From NCBI RefSeq assembly GCF_004571025.1, contig NZ_SPQT01000026.1:62001-126000 (forward strand): a DNA stretch of 64,000 nucleotides, read 5' to 3'. Shown here piece by piece: positions 52,144 to 60,943 of this stretch. This DNA is from Bradyrhizobium niftali (lineage in GTDB: Bacteria > Pseudomonadota > Alphaproteobacteria > Rhizobiales > Xanthobacteraceae). A model generated the notes under the pieces. The model ran no database searches, was not told where the DNA came from, and was given only the letters and a program-made list of their open reading frames with translations. Position 1 is the first letter of the stretch. Each line of letters starts with the position of its first letter. The position numbers and the translations under genes are program-made.

Positions 52144-53268
52144 ATGGCAACGCTCCGCATCCGCGACCTGCTTCCCGCCGCCGCGCTGATGGCCATGGGC
52201 ATAGTGGCACTGACATGGGGTGTGCAGCCGGCCTCGGCCGCGACCGTAACCCTGACCAATTGCGAGACAAATTGCTCGCCGACGCCCACGTCGACTAGCA
52301 CGCCCGCAGCCACGCCGAGTCCTTATCCGTCGCCTTATCCGTCGCCTTCTCCAAGCGCGAGCACCGGCCCGACCGGCGCCGATTCCAGCGGCAATTCGGT
52401 CGGCGGCCTCGCCGACCAGCGCTTCAACCAGATGATCACCAACCGGGTGCTCGGCACGGTGCTGCTCGGCGTCAACGAGCAGGTCAATTGCAGCGACTGC
52501 ATCAGCGCGTTCGGCTCGGCCGGCTCGTTCTCGGCCGGCATTCACGGCCGCAAGGAACTGACCAACAATCTGTCGCTGCTCGCCGGCATCGCCTACACGC
52601 AGTACAGCGAGGGCGGCTACAACATCACCAGCGCGCCGATCGGCGCCTTCGCGCTGCGCTATGACTTCACCGACTGGGGCTCGTCGCGCCCGTTCTTCGA
52701 CGTCGGCACCATCCTGACGCCATGGGAGAAGGCGCGCTATACGCGCAGCTACAACACCAACCTCGGCCCGGTGAGCGTCACGGGCTCGACCAACGCCTCC
52801 AACTACGCCGTCTATGGCCGCGCCGGCTGGATGAGCCGCGTCTCGCCGCGCGACGAGGTCGCCGCCTCGATCGAGGTCTGGCAGCTCTGGCAGCGCGTGT
52901 CCGGCTATTCGGACAGCGCGGCGGCGTTCAACCCGTTCGACGCCACCATTGCGACCGGCACCGATCGCACCAGCCTGGTCAAGATCGGCGGCCAGTGGAC
53001 GCATCTCTACGGCAGCAACATCGAGGCCAACATCAACGGCGGCTGGGTACAGTCGTTCGCCAGCCATAGCGGCATCGTCGCCACCGTGACCGGCAACGGC
53101 TTGGTGGTGCCGACCATGGGCAACCAGGGCTGGTTCGAATATGGCGGCCGCCTCGGCTTCCGCGTGCAGAAGGGCTGGATCGTGGACTTGTTCGCGAACG
53201 GTACGCTCGGCCCGCAGCCGGTTGGCAACACCATCCACGGCGGCGTGGGGCTAAGGATTAATTACTAG
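52144..53268 (+). CDS. Outer-membrane beta-barrel (autotransporter-like) with Pro/Ser linker
   Basis: The ATG at 52144 gives 374 residues. A signal peptide (about 1-33, ending PASA) leads to a short Cys pair (TNCETNCS) and a Pro/Ser/Thr linker with the repeats SPYPSPYPSPSPS. From about residue 95 onward the sequence is a beta-barrel of the autotransporter C-terminal type, with alternating aromatic strands such as LSLLAGIAYTQYSEGGYNIT and the closing RINY. There is no passenger domain. It starts 2 bases after the FecR-domain gene. The barrel may anchor, or export, the partner protein. Confidence 0.82.
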   Translation: MATLRIRDLLPAAALMAMGIVALTWGVQPASAATVTLTNCETNCSPTPTSTSTPAATPSPYPSPYPSPSPSASTGPTGADSSGNSVGGLADQRFNQMITNRVLGTVLLGVNEQVNCSDCISAFGSAGSFSAGIHGRKELTNNLSLLAGIAYTQYSEGGYNITSAPIGAFALRYDFTDWGSSRPFFDVGTILTPWEKARYTRSYNTNLGPVSVTGSTNASNYAVYGRAGWMSRVSPRDEVAASIEVWQLWQRVSGYSDSAAAFNPFDATIATGTDRTSLVKIGGQWTHLYGSNIEANINGGWVQSFASHSGIVATVTGNGLVVPTMGNQGWFEYGGRLGFRVQKGWIVDLFANGTLGPQPVGNTIHGGVGLRINY

Positions 53269-53301
53269 TGGCGGCTTGTGCGCGCAGCCTCAACTTCCGC
53301 G

Positions 53302-53403
53302 GTCATGCCCCGCGAAGACCGGGCGATCCAGTACGCCGCGGCTTCACCGTATCATCGCCCTATCTCGTAGTACTGGATCGCCCGATCAGGCCGGGCGATG
53401 ACA
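53302..53403. repeat. Palindromic repeat family B, copy 4
   Basis: It starts GTCATGCCCCGCGAAGACC, contains CGATCCAGTACGCCGCGG and GTAGTACTGGATCGCCC, and ends GGCCGGGCGATGACA. It lies between convergent genes after the barrel gene. Confidence 0.9.
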
Positions 53404-53430
53404 GTGAGTATGTGGCGCGGGCATGCGCCT

Positions 53431-53919
53431 TCACGCCGCGGACTTGCCCTCGAACGCGCGTCGGAGGACTTCGACGTCCAGCTTCACCATCTTCAACATG
53501 GCCTGCATCGCGCGCGCGGCCGCGGCTCGGTCCGGGCTCGACAGGAATTCGAACATCACTTTCGGCACCACCTGCCAGGCCACGCCCCAGCGATCCCTGA
53601 GCCAGCCGCACTGCTCTGCCTTGCCGCCATGGGCCAGGAACGCATTCCAGACGCTGTCGACCTGGGCCTGATCGTCGCAATGGATCATCAGCGAGATCGC
53701 GTGGGTGTACTCCATCTTCATACCGCCGTTGAGCGCGACCAGGGGCTGCCCGGCCACCGTGAACTCGACGACGAGCACGGAGCCTTCCTTGCCGGAGGGA
53801 TTGTCCGAAACGTTGCGCTGGACATGCGTGATGTTCGAATCCGGCACGAGCGAGACGTAGAACTTCGCGGCTTCCTCGGCATCGCCGTTGAACCACATGC
53901 AGGGCACGAGCTTGGACAT
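53431..53919 (-). CDS. VOC-family protein, PhnB-like
   Basis: The protein has 162 residues and begins MSKLVPCMWFNGDAEEAAKF. The duplicated beta-alpha-beta-beta-beta VOC fold is visible, with YVSLVPDSNITHVQRNVSDN, VVEFTVAGQPLVALNGGMKM and VWNAFLAHGGKAEQCGWLRD. This matches the PhnB-like (3-demethylubiquinone methyltransferase-annotated) subgroup, whose true activity is unsettled. It lies 44 bases after another VOC gene, so the two are likely co-transcribed. Confidence 0.9.
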   Translation of the reverse strand: MSKLVPCMWFNGDAEEAAKFYVSLVPDSNITHVQRNVSDNPSGKEGSVLVVEFTVAGQPLVALNGGMKMEYTHAISLMIHCDDQAQVDSVWNAFLAHGGKAEQCGWLRDRWGVAWQVVPKVMFEFLSSPDRAAAARAMQAMLKMVKLDVEVLRRAFEGKSAA

Positions 53920-53963
53920 GGAGAACGCTCCTCTTCAGGTTTTCAATGCTCTCGGATTTTCGA

Positions 53964-54392
53964 TCAGGCGTTCGCCATCTCGGACTGCGCGGCGAAGGCC
54001 GCGAGGTCCATCCAGTTCACACCCCACATATGGCCGTCCGGATCCTCGAAGCTGCGGCCGTACATGAAGCTGTACTCATCCTTCGGGCTGGGATCGGCCA
54101 CCCCGCCGGCAGCCTCGGCCTTGCTGACGATGTCATCGACTTCGTCACGGCTGTCGGCCGACAGGCAGAGCAGCACCTGGTTCGAGGTCTTCGCATCCGC
54201 GATCGGCTTGGGTGTGAACTGGCGGAATTTGTCGTGAGTCAGGAGCATGGCGAAAATGCTCTCGGAGAAGACCATGCAGCTCGCCGTATCGTCGCAGAAC
54301 TGCGGGTTCCTGACCGCGCCGACCGCCTCATAAAAGGCCGTGGCGCGCTTGAGGTCGGTCACCGGCAGGTTGACGAAGATCATCTTGGGCAT
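53964..54392 (-). CDS. VOC-family glyoxalase-like protein
   Basis: The ATG at 54392 (MPKMIFVNLPVTDLKRATAF) gives 142 residues. The VOC pattern shows in YEAVGAVRNPQFCDDTASCM, VFSESIFAMLLTHDKF and SFEDPDGHMWGVNWMD, with the Asp-Pro-Asp-Gly-His end typical of glyoxalase-like proteins. The substrate is unknown. It is upstream of the PhnB-like gene on the same strand. Confidence 0.9.
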   Translation of the reverse strand: MPKMIFVNLPVTDLKRATAFYEAVGAVRNPQFCDDTASCMVFSESIFAMLLTHDKFRQFTPKPIADAKTSNQVLLCLSADSRDEVDDIVSKAEAAGGVADPSPKDEYSFMYGRSFEDPDGHMWGVNWMDLAAFAAQSEMANA

Positions 54393-54521
54393 CGGAAGCT
54401 CCTTGGGCGGGTTCTGCCCAAGGACGGACGGGCAGACGGCCATCCGACACGGCTTCCGGATATTTTTTCAGGCCCGCCTGCCGTGGTTCTGTCGCACAGA
54501 ACCGGCAGGCCCGGGCCGGCC

Positions 54522-55034
54522 TTACTTCTTCTCGTTCGGGTCCCGGTGCACCGGATCGATCCACAGCACCGTCTCGGGCTTCTCGACCGGCTCGATGTCG
54601 AGGTTGATCGCCACCGCCTCGCCGTCGCTGCGCACCAGCACGCATTCCAGCACCTCGTCCGGGCTGGCGTTGATCTCCTGATGCGGCACATAAGGCGGGA
54701 CGAAGATGAAATCGCCGGGGCCGGCCTCCGCGGTGAATTGCAGGCTCTCGCCCCAGCGCATCCGCGCCTTGCCCTTCACCACATAGATGACGCTTTCGAG
54801 ATGGCCGTGGTGATGCGCACCGGTCTTGGCGTCGGGCTTGATGCTGACCGTGCCCGCCCACAATTTCTGCGCGCCGACGCGGGCGAAGTTGATGGCGGCC
54901 GCGCGGTCCATGCCGGCCGTCGACGGCACGTTGGTATCGAGCTGATTGCCGGGAATGACGCGCACGCCGTCATGTTTCCAGCGATCGTCATGATCGTGTG
55001 CATGGTGGGAATGCGTGTGGTCATGGCCCGTCAT
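54522..55034 (-). CDS. Cupin protein with His-rich N-terminus
   Basis: The ATG at 55034 gives 170 residues. The first 20 are remarkable: MTGHDHTHSHHAHDHDDRWK, with seven His and five Asp, a likely metal-binding tail. The cupin core has AGTVSIKPDAKTGAHHHGHL as motif 1, with three adjacent His, and GDFIFVPPYVPHQEINA as motif 2. The fold binds a metal ion. The enzyme activity is unknown. It is divergent from CsbD and lies 129 bases upstream of a VOC gene. Confidence 0.85.
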   Translation of the reverse strand: MTGHDHTHSHHAHDHDDRWKHDGVRVIPGNQLDTNVPSTAGMDRAAAINFARVGAQKLWAGTVSIKPDAKTGAHHHGHLESVIYVVKGKARMRWGESLQFTAEAGPGDFIFVPPYVPHQEINASPDEVLECVLVRSDGEAVAINLDIEPVEKPETVLWIDPVHRDPNEKK

Positions 55035-55104
55035 GATCTTGCTTTCTGTTGGTTCCGTGCGCGGCAAACTAACCAAAGCCGCGGCATCAAGCCATACCAA
55101 AAAA

Positions 55105-55129
55105 GGAACGCTCGCAGTCGCCCCGTGTT
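55105..55129 (+). promoter_or_regulatory. Near-consensus EcfG promoter of csbD
   Basis: GGAAC (55105-55109) and TGTT (55126-55129) are 16 bases apart, one mismatch from GGAAC-N16-CGTT. It is 31 bases upstream of the CsbD start. CsbD proteins are general-stress genes in many bacteria, which agrees. Confidence 0.55.
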
Positions 55130-55160
55130 GTCCCCGCGATAGAACTGGAAGGAGAGTTTC

Positions 55161-55379
55161 ATGGGTAGCACGACCGACAAGATCAAAGGCAACGCCAACG
55201 AGGCGATCGGCAAGGCCAAGCAGGGCATCGGCGAGGCCACCGGTTCCGAACGCCTGAAGGGCGAAGGCGTGGTCCAGGAAGTGAAGGGCAAGGGCCAGCA
55301 GGCCATGGGCGATGCCAAGGACGCCGCGAAGGAAGCGATCGATCGCGCCGCGGCTGCGGCAAGGCGCGCGGCAGAGTGA
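55161..55379 (+). CDS. CsbD-family stress protein
   Basis: The protein has 72 residues: MGSTTDKIKGNANEAIGKAK, QGIGEATGSERLKGEGVVQE and VKGKGQQAMGDAKDAAKEAI. This is the CsbD pattern of small, hydrophilic, largely disordered proteins made under general stress. An intrinsic terminator follows 21 bases after the stop, and an EcfG-like element precedes the gene. The exact role in this family is unknown. Confidence 0.94.
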   Translation: MGSTTDKIKGNANEAIGKAKQGIGEATGSERLKGEGVVQEVKGKGQQAMGDAKDAAKEAIDRAAAAARRAAE

Positions 55380-55400
55380 CGCGCGTCAGACTGAAAACGA

Positions 55401-55429
55401 AAAGACCGGCCGCAGGGCCGGTCTTTTTT
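55401..55429 (+). terminator. Intrinsic terminator of csbD
   Basis: AAAGACCGGC (55401-55410) and GCCGGTCTTT (55417-55426) form a perfect 10-base stem with a 6-base loop, running into TTTTTTG. Confidence 0.93.
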
Positions 55430-55437
55430 GTTTGTGC

Positions 55438-55513
55438 CGTCATTCCGGGGCGCGAAGCGAACCCGGAATCTCGAGATTCCGGGTCTGGTCCTTCGGACCA
55501 TCCCGGAATGACG
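55438..55513. repeat. Palindromic repeat family D, copy 2
   Basis: It begins CGTCATTCCGGGGCGCGAAG and ends CATCCCGGAATGACG, with inner halves CCCGGAATCTCGAGA and TTCCGGG. It follows the csbD terminator and lies 8 bases before the stop of the convergent FKBP gene. Confidence 0.9.
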
Positions 55514-55520
55514 GTGTAGA

Positions 55521-55985
55521 TTATTTCACCGCGAGCAATTCCACGTCGAACATAAGCGTCGCGTTCGGCGGAATCACCCCACCGGCGCCGCGCGCGCCGT
55601 AACCGAGCTGCGGCGGAATGATCAGCGTGCGCTTGCCGCCGACCTTCATCGAGGCGACGCCCTCGTCCCAGCCGGCAATCACGCGGCCCTTGCCGATCGG
55701 AAACTCGAACGGCTCCTTGCGATCGACCGAGGAGTCGAATTTCTTGCCCTTCTGGCCGTTTTCATAGAGCCAGCCGGTATAGTGCATCACGCAGATCTGG
55801 CCGGGCTGCGGCGAGGCGCCGGTGCCGACGGCGGTGTCGATGATTTGCAAGCCTGAAGCTGTGGTCATGGTCTTTCCTGCGGTCTGGGCCGAGGCCGTGG
55901 TGAAAACGAAATCGGACACGCTGACGATCACGGTGATCGCGAGTGCCGACATGATGGCGAGGAGCACGCGCTGGACACGCTGCAT
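55521..55985 (-). CDS. FKBP-type peptidyl-prolyl isomerase, exported
   Basis: The protein has 154 residues with a signal peptide (about 1-34, ending ASAQ). The FKBP core is complete: GQICVMHYTGWLYENGQKGK, FDSSVDRKEPFEFPIGKGRV, IAGWDEGVASMKVGGKRTLI and PPQLGYGARGAGGVIPPNAT, then LMFDVELLAV. It speeds proline cis-trans isomerisation in periplasmic protein folding. It lies 85 bases downstream of a GGT-family gene on the same strand. Confidence 0.95.
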   Translation of the reverse strand: MQRVQRVLLAIMSALAITVIVSVSDFVFTTASAQTAGKTMTTASGLQIIDTAVGTGASPQPGQICVMHYTGWLYENGQKGKKFDSSVDRKEPFEFPIGKGRVIAGWDEGVASMKVGGKRTLIIPPQLGYGARGAGGVIPPNATLMFDVELLAVK

Positions 55986-56070
55986 GAGACACCTTCCGTT
56001 TGAGGCGGGAGGTGTCTAGCGCAACGCGGGTGCGGTTTCCAGCCGTAACGTTTGCAGCTCTGGGCCTCGC

Positions 56071-57657
56071 TCAGTAGCCGAGCGCGCAGCCGTCCTTGCG
56101 CGGGTCGGAACCGCCGGTGAGCGTGCCCTTGTCCCAGTCGATCCAGATCGCCTGGGCGCCGCCGAGCGGGCCGACCACGCTCGTGGTCTTGTGCCCGAGC
56201 TTCTTCAGGCCTTCGACGATGTCAGCCGGCACGCTGTCCTCGAGCTGGTACTGGCCCTCGTAGTGCAGGCCGCGCGGCATGTCGATCGCCTCCTGCACGT
56301 CGCAGCCGTAGTCGAGGATGTTGGTCAGGAGATGGGTCTGGCCGGTCGGCTGGTACTGGCCGCCCATCACCGCAAACGACATCGTGGAACGGCCGCCCTT
56401 GGTGAGCAGGCCCGGCATGATCGTGTGCAGCGGGCGCTTGCCGCCCTCGATGCAGTTCGGATGGCCCGGCTGGATGCGGAAGCCACCGGCACGGTTCTGG
56501 AACAAGACGCCGGTCTTGTTCGAGACGATCGCCGAGCCGAAGGAATGCGCGACCGAATTGATGAACGAGCAGACGTTGCGGTCCTTGTCCACGACAGTGA
56601 TGTAGATGGTCGAGGGGTTCATCGGCGGCGCGACGTTCGGCAGGTCGAGCATGCCGTCCATGCGGATCTTGCTGATGTACTCGTCGGCAAAGCCCTTTTC
56701 GAGCATCTCTGCGACGTTGATCTTCATGTGCTCGGGAGAGGCGACATGCATCTCGCGGTTCATGTAGGCGATGCGGGCGGCTTCGGCTTCGAGATGGAAG
56801 CGCTCGACGCTGAGCGGCGCATACTTGGTCAGGTCGAAGCGCGACAGGATGTTGAGCATCAGCAGTGCGGTGACGCCCGGGCCGTTCGGCGGGCACTGCC
56901 AGACGTCGTGGCCCTTGTAATTGGTGCCGATCGGCGTCGTCGTCTCGGTGGTGTGCGCGGCGAAATCGTCGAGCGTGTGCAGGCCTCCGATGCCGCGCAG
57001 GGTCTCGACCATGTCCTCCGCGACCGGTCCCTTGTAGAAGGCGTCGCGGCCGTCCTTGGCGATCGCCCGCAGCGTCTTGCCGAGCTCGGCCTGGCGGATG
57101 ACGTCGCCGGCCACCGGCGGCTTGCCGCCCGGCAGCAGGTAACGCACGGTGTTGGTGCCACCCTTCAGCTTCTCGAACTGGTTCTTCCAGTCGAACGCGA
57201 TGCGGGGCGCGACGACGTAGCCCTCTTCGGCCGCCTTGACCGCGGGCTGGAGCAGGCGGTCGAAGCCGAACTTGCCGTGATCGCGCAGCACGGTCGCGAA
57301 GGCGTCGATCACGCCGGGGATCGAGACCGCGTGCGCCGAGGTCAGCGGCACGGAATTGATCTTGCGCTCGAGATACCAGTCGGCATTCGCAGCCTTCGGC
57401 GCCCGGCCGGAGCCGTTATAGGCGATGATTTTGCCTTCACCGCGTGGCTGGATCAGCGCGAAGCAGTCGCCGCCGATGCCGGTCGATTGCGGCTCGATCA
57501 CGCTGAGCACGGCCGAGCCGGCCACCGCCGCGTCCACCGCCGTGCCGCCCTCGCGCAACACCTCGATCGCGGCCAGCGAGGCCTGCGGATGCGAGGTCGC
57601 GACCATCGCGTTGGTGACGTGGACCGTGGACCTGCCGGGGAAATGGAAGTTTCTCAT
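56071..57657 (-). CDS. Gamma-glutamyltransferase-family Ntn hydrolase, cytoplasmic
   Basis: The protein has 528 residues. The GGT fold shows GGTAVDAAVAGSAVLSVIEP, STGIGGDCFALIQP and the small-subunit start NPSTIYITVVDKDRNVCSFI, where the catalytic Thr is the T after Ser (autocleavage site). Later come GGMP-type GGQYQPTGQTHLLTNILDYG and GGSDPRKDGCALGY. It lacks a signal peptide, unlike secreted GGT. Related cytoplasmic members cut gamma-glutamyl amides or act on oxamate or other amides. Exact substrate is unknown. Confidence 0.9.
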   Translation of the reverse strand: MRNFHFPGRSTVHVTNAMVATSHPQASLAAIEVLREGGTAVDAAVAGSAVLSVIEPQSTGIGGDCFALIQPRGEGKIIAYNGSGRAPKAANADWYLERKINSVPLTSAHAVSIPGVIDAFATVLRDHGKFGFDRLLQPAVKAAEEGYVVAPRIAFDWKNQFEKLKGGTNTVRYLLPGGKPPVAGDVIRQAELGKTLRAIAKDGRDAFYKGPVAEDMVETLRGIGGLHTLDDFAAHTTETTTPIGTNYKGHDVWQCPPNGPGVTALLMLNILSRFDLTKYAPLSVERFHLEAEAARIAYMNREMHVASPEHMKINVAEMLEKGFADEYISKIRMDGMLDLPNVAPPMNPSTIYITVVDKDRNVCSFINSVAHSFGSAIVSNKTGVLFQNRAGGFRIQPGHPNCIEGGKRPLHTIMPGLLTKGGRSTMSFAVMGGQYQPTGQTHLLTNILDYGCDVQEAIDMPRGLHYEGQYQLEDSVPADIVEGLKKLGHKTTSVVGPLGGAQAIWIDWDKGTLTGGSDPRKDGCALGY

Positions 57658-57866
57658 CGAAGTTTTGCTCTCTCAGGGCTCTCTTGGGCCGTCGGCGCGG
57701 AGGGCGCGCCGTCTCGGAAAAACCGGGCCTACATGACACATTCCGGCCCGCCGGGGCAATGCTGGCATACCAGCGAAATGGCTGCCATCCGCTGGGCGTA
57801 TAGACCTTTTGCCGTCCGGGGCCATGCGGGTTTTCTGGGCGGCGGCCGCCTGCTAAACGAGCCGCC

Positions 57867-58634
57867 ATGATCCACAAGGTCGCCGCCTTCTACCAATTCG
57901 CCGCACTGCCCGATTACCGCGAGCTGCGCGAACCGCTGCGCGCGTTCTGCGCTGGTCTGGCGCTGAAGGGCAGCGTGCTGCTGGCGCAGGAGGGCATCAA
58001 CGGCACGGTTGCGGGAGCGCCGGAGGCGATCGACGCCCTTGTCCATGAGCTTGCGCACGGCGCCCTCTTCGGCGGCCGGCTGGACAATCTCGAACTGAAA
58101 TTCTCGAACGCGGAGGCGATGCCGTTCGGTCGGCTCAAGGTACGGCTGAAGAAGGAGATCGTCACGCTCGGGGACGCGGCTGCCGATCCGACGCGCCAGG
58201 TCGGCACCTATGTCGATGCCGACGCCTGGAACGCGCTGATCGCAGCGCCGGACACGCTGGTGCTGGACACCCGCAACGCTTTCGAGGTGGCGATGGGCAC
58301 GTTCGAGGGTGCGGTCGATCCCGGTATCAAGAGCTTTGGGCAGTTCAAGGATTTTGCCGCCGAACAGCTCGATCCGGCAAAACACCGCAGGATCGCGATG
58401 TTCTGCACCGGAGGCATCCGCTGCGAAAAGGCGAGCGCGCACCTGCTCGCGCGCGGCTTTGCCGAGGTCTATCACCTCAAGGGCGGCATCCTGAAATATC
58501 TGGAGGAAGTGCCGGAGGCGCAGAGCCGCTGGCGCGGCGAATGCTTCGTGTTCGACGAGCGCGTCGCGCTCGGCCATGGTTTGCAGGAACTTGGCCTGCG
58601 GGAACGGGACAAGGACGCGACACGTGACGAATGA
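57867..58634 (+). CDS. trhO: tRNA uridine(34) hydroxylase TrhO, rhodanese-type
   Basis: The protein has 255 residues. The N-terminal acylphosphatase-like part (YQFAALPDYRELREPLRAFC, QEGINGTVAGAPEAID) and the rhodanese domain with the active CTGGIRCEKASAHLL loop define the YceA/UPF0176 family. In E. coli and Bacillus, TrhO hydroxylates tRNA U34 with oxygen to form 5-hydroxyuridine. Its 3-prime end overlaps the start of slyX by 11 bases. Confidence 0.94.
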   Translation: MIHKVAAFYQFAALPDYRELREPLRAFCAGLALKGSVLLAQEGINGTVAGAPEAIDALVHELAHGALFGGRLDNLELKFSNAEAMPFGRLKVRLKKEIVTLGDAAADPTRQVGTYVDADAWNALIAAPDTLVLDTRNAFEVAMGTFEGAVDPGIKSFGQFKDFAAEQLDPAKHRRIAMFCTGGIRCEKASAHLLARGFAEVYHLKGGILKYLEEVPEAQSRWRGECFVFDERVALGHGLQELGLRERDKDATRDE

Positions 58635-58842
58635 GATCAAGACGCTGAGCGAACGCATCGACAGGCTGGAGACGCGCCTCGCCTATCAGGACGATACGAT
58701 CGAGACGCTGAACCAGACCATCACCGCGCAGTGGAAGCAGATCGACGCGCTGACCCGGCAGATCGCGCAGCTCAACGAGCGGCTGCAGGAGGCCGAGACG
58801 AATTCGCCGGGACCTGCCAACGAGCGCCCGCCGCATTATTGA
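58624..58842 (+). CDS. slyX: SlyX-like coiled-coil protein
   Basis: A GTG at 58624 inside the trhO 3-prime end gives 72 residues. SlyX features are TLSERIDRLETRLAYQDDTI, ETLNQTITAQWKQIDALTRQ and IAQLNERLQEAETN, heptads with a proline-rich end RPPHY. The role of SlyX is unknown in general. Overlap with trhO implies a two-gene operon. Confidence 0.9.
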   Translation: MTNEIKTLSERIDRLETRLAYQDDTIETLNQTITAQWKQIDALTRQIAQLNERLQEAETNSPGPANERPPHY

Positions 58843-58865
58843 GCGATATTACTGCTGGACGGCCT

Positions 58866-60770
58866 TTACTGACCGGACGCTTTGGGCAGCAGGTTCACGA
58901 CCTCGCCCGACATCGTCAGGCGGTCACGACCAGTATCCTTGGCGGCGTAGAGCGCACGATCGGCGGCCTCGACGAGTGAAGCGGACCCTGCGGTGCGCTC
59001 GAACGCCGGCCGGCAGGTCGCGCCGCCGAGCGAGACGGTCACAGATGCCGAGATCGGGCTCGAGGCGTGGACGAGGCCCGCCTGGTGAATGGCCTCGCGG
59101 ATCCGCTCGCCGATCCGGGCGCAGCCGCCCGCATCGGTATTGGGGAGCAGCATGGCGAACTCCTCGCCGCCGTAGCGCGCCGCCAGATCGCCGGCGCGGT
59201 GCATCTCGGCCGCGAGGATGCTTGCGACCACGCGCAGGCAGGCATCGCCCGCGGGATGGCCGTATTCGTCGTTGTAGGCCTTGAAATGGTCGACGTCGAT
59301 CATGAGCAAGGCGAGGCTGGAGCGGTCGCGATAGGCGCGCGCCCATTCGTCGTTCAGCCGGTCGTCGAAGCAGCGGCGGTTGGCAAGCCCGGTGAGGCTG
59401 TCCTCGATCGCGAGCGTCTCGAGCCTGGTTTCCAGCGTCTTCTGCTCGGTAATGTCGCGCGAGATCGCGACCACGCCGTCGACGTTGCCGTTGTCCTTGC
59501 GTGTCACCCGCATGGTCGATTCGAGCCAGACTTCGCCCTTCTGACGGTGCGAGTTGCGATAGGTGACGCGCACCTCATCCTTCTCGCCGCGCTTCATGGC
59601 ATCGACGAGGGCCTCGACCTGCGGCAGGTCGTCCGCATGAACGCCCGCGAGTGCGGGCGTTCCGATCAGCTGGTTGGCCCGCCAGCCGACGACCCGGAGC
59701 GACGAGGGAGAAACATAGCGCAGCCGCTCGTCGAGCCCGATACGGGTCACCATGTCGCTGGAGCCTTCGGCGAGCAGGCGGAAATGGGCTTCCTTCTCGA
59801 CCAGGGCTGCGGCCATGCGCTGGCCCCGCTGCAACTGCCGCACCAGCACCGCGCCGATGATCGCGATCAACATGACCAGCGCGAGGACATAGAGCATGCG
59901 GGAAATCGCGGCGGCCCGCCAGGGCGCCAGCAGTTCGTCCTTGTCGACGGTGGCGAGCAGGAAGAACGGATAGCGGCCAGAGCGCTTGAAGAAGCTGACG
60001 CGTTCGGCGCCGTCCAGCGGCGACTTGAAGTGATAGGCACCGCTCGGCCCTTGCAGGCTCGGGTTGCGGAACAGCGGCTTGTCGGCGACGCTGCGTCCGG
60101 CGAATTTCTCGTTGCTCGGGTAGCGCGCGACGATCAGCCCGTCGCCATGTGTCAGCGCGACGGAGCTGTTGCGGCCGATCTCGAACTGCTCGTAGAAGTG
60201 CGACAGATATCCGGAGCTGATGGTCGCGAGCACCACGCCGCCAAAGCTGCCGTCCGCCTTGTTGAAGCGGCGCGACAGGGTGAGGACCCATTCGCCATCG
60301 AGCAGGCTCTTCACGGGACGGCCGAGATGGGCCTCTCGTTTCGGGGAGAGCTGGTGATGGCGGAAGAACGCGTCGTCGCTGAGCGTCGAGCCGATCGTGC
60401 CGGGCGAGGTCAGCCAATTGCCCCGGTCGTCGATGACGGCGAAGCTGTGCACGCGCTCCGTCGCCTTCTTGCGCACCTCCATGAGGTTTCTGAGCTTGGC
60501 GATCGTGGCGGGTTCGGTGCCGTCCATCTCCAGCCGGCTGACGACGCCGACGACGCCGGAATCGAGCAGATCGAGGCTGTCCTCGGCATGCTGCGTCAGC
60601 GATCGCGCAACGTTCGCCATCTCGGTCTCGGCGCCCTTGAGCACTGCGTCGCGCGCGGCCCATTCCCGCCAGGCGCTGACGCCGAGGATGGTCGCGCAGG
60701 TCAGCACGACAAACGCCGCCGCGCGTAGCGGCAGGCGGCTCCATCCGGCTCTTTGGGTAGCAGCGCTCAT
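58866..60770 (-). CDS. Diguanylate cyclase with periplasmic Cache, PAS and GGDEF domains
   Basis: The protein has 634 residues. TM1 is at about 17-34, an extracytoplasmic dCache sensor domain spans about 40-290, TM2 is at about 292-311, then PAS (about 325-445) and GGDEF (about 455-620). The active motif is GGEEF (534-538), and the inhibitory I-site RxxD (R525 to D528) is present 5 residues upstream, so the enzyme should make c-di-GMP and be feedback-inhibited. The Cache domain should bind a small molecule in the periplasm. The product could activate the PilZ-containing synthase at 15481, but the genes are far apart. Confidence 0.95.
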   Translation of the reverse strand: MSAATQRAGWSRLPLRAAAFVVLTCATILGVSAWREWAARDAVLKGAETEMANVARSLTQHAEDSLDLLDSGVVGVVSRLEMDGTEPATIAKLRNLMEVRKKATERVHSFAVIDDRGNWLTSPGTIGSTLSDDAFFRHHQLSPKREAHLGRPVKSLLDGEWVLTLSRRFNKADGSFGGVVLATISSGYLSHFYEQFEIGRNSSVALTHGDGLIVARYPSNEKFAGRSVADKPLFRNPSLQGPSGAYHFKSPLDGAERVSFFKRSGRYPFFLLATVDKDELLAPWRAAAISRMLYVLALVMLIAIIGAVLVRQLQRGQRMAAALVEKEAHFRLLAEGSSDMVTRIGLDERLRYVSPSSLRVVGWRANQLIGTPALAGVHADDLPQVEALVDAMKRGEKDEVRVTYRNSHRQKGEVWLESTMRVTRKDNGNVDGVVAISRDITEQKTLETRLETLAIEDSLTGLANRRCFDDRLNDEWARAYRDRSSLALLMIDVDHFKAYNDEYGHPAGDACLRVVASILAAEMHRAGDLAARYGGEEFAMLLPNTDAGGCARIGERIREAIHQAGLVHASSPISASVTVSLGGATCRPAFERTAGSASLVEAADRALYAAKDTGRDRLTMSGEVVNLLPKASGQ

Positions 60771-60943
60771 GCGGCAGAATTCTCCGATCGTTTCGGAAAC
60801 TCTGCCGCTTCTATTATTGAACTCTGAAATGACTGCCGAAATACACCGCGATACCTGCGCTTTCCCGTAGTCCTACGGACGCAAGGATCAGCGCATCGCT
60901 AACAGGGTATTAGCGAACCTATCGGAATCCGGCTCCGCTCCCG

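Noticed and set aside
59067..60728. A 553-codon plus-strand frame opposite the diguanylate cyclase
   Set aside because: It is an antisense shadow; the cyclase has intact GGEEF, PAS and Cache features.
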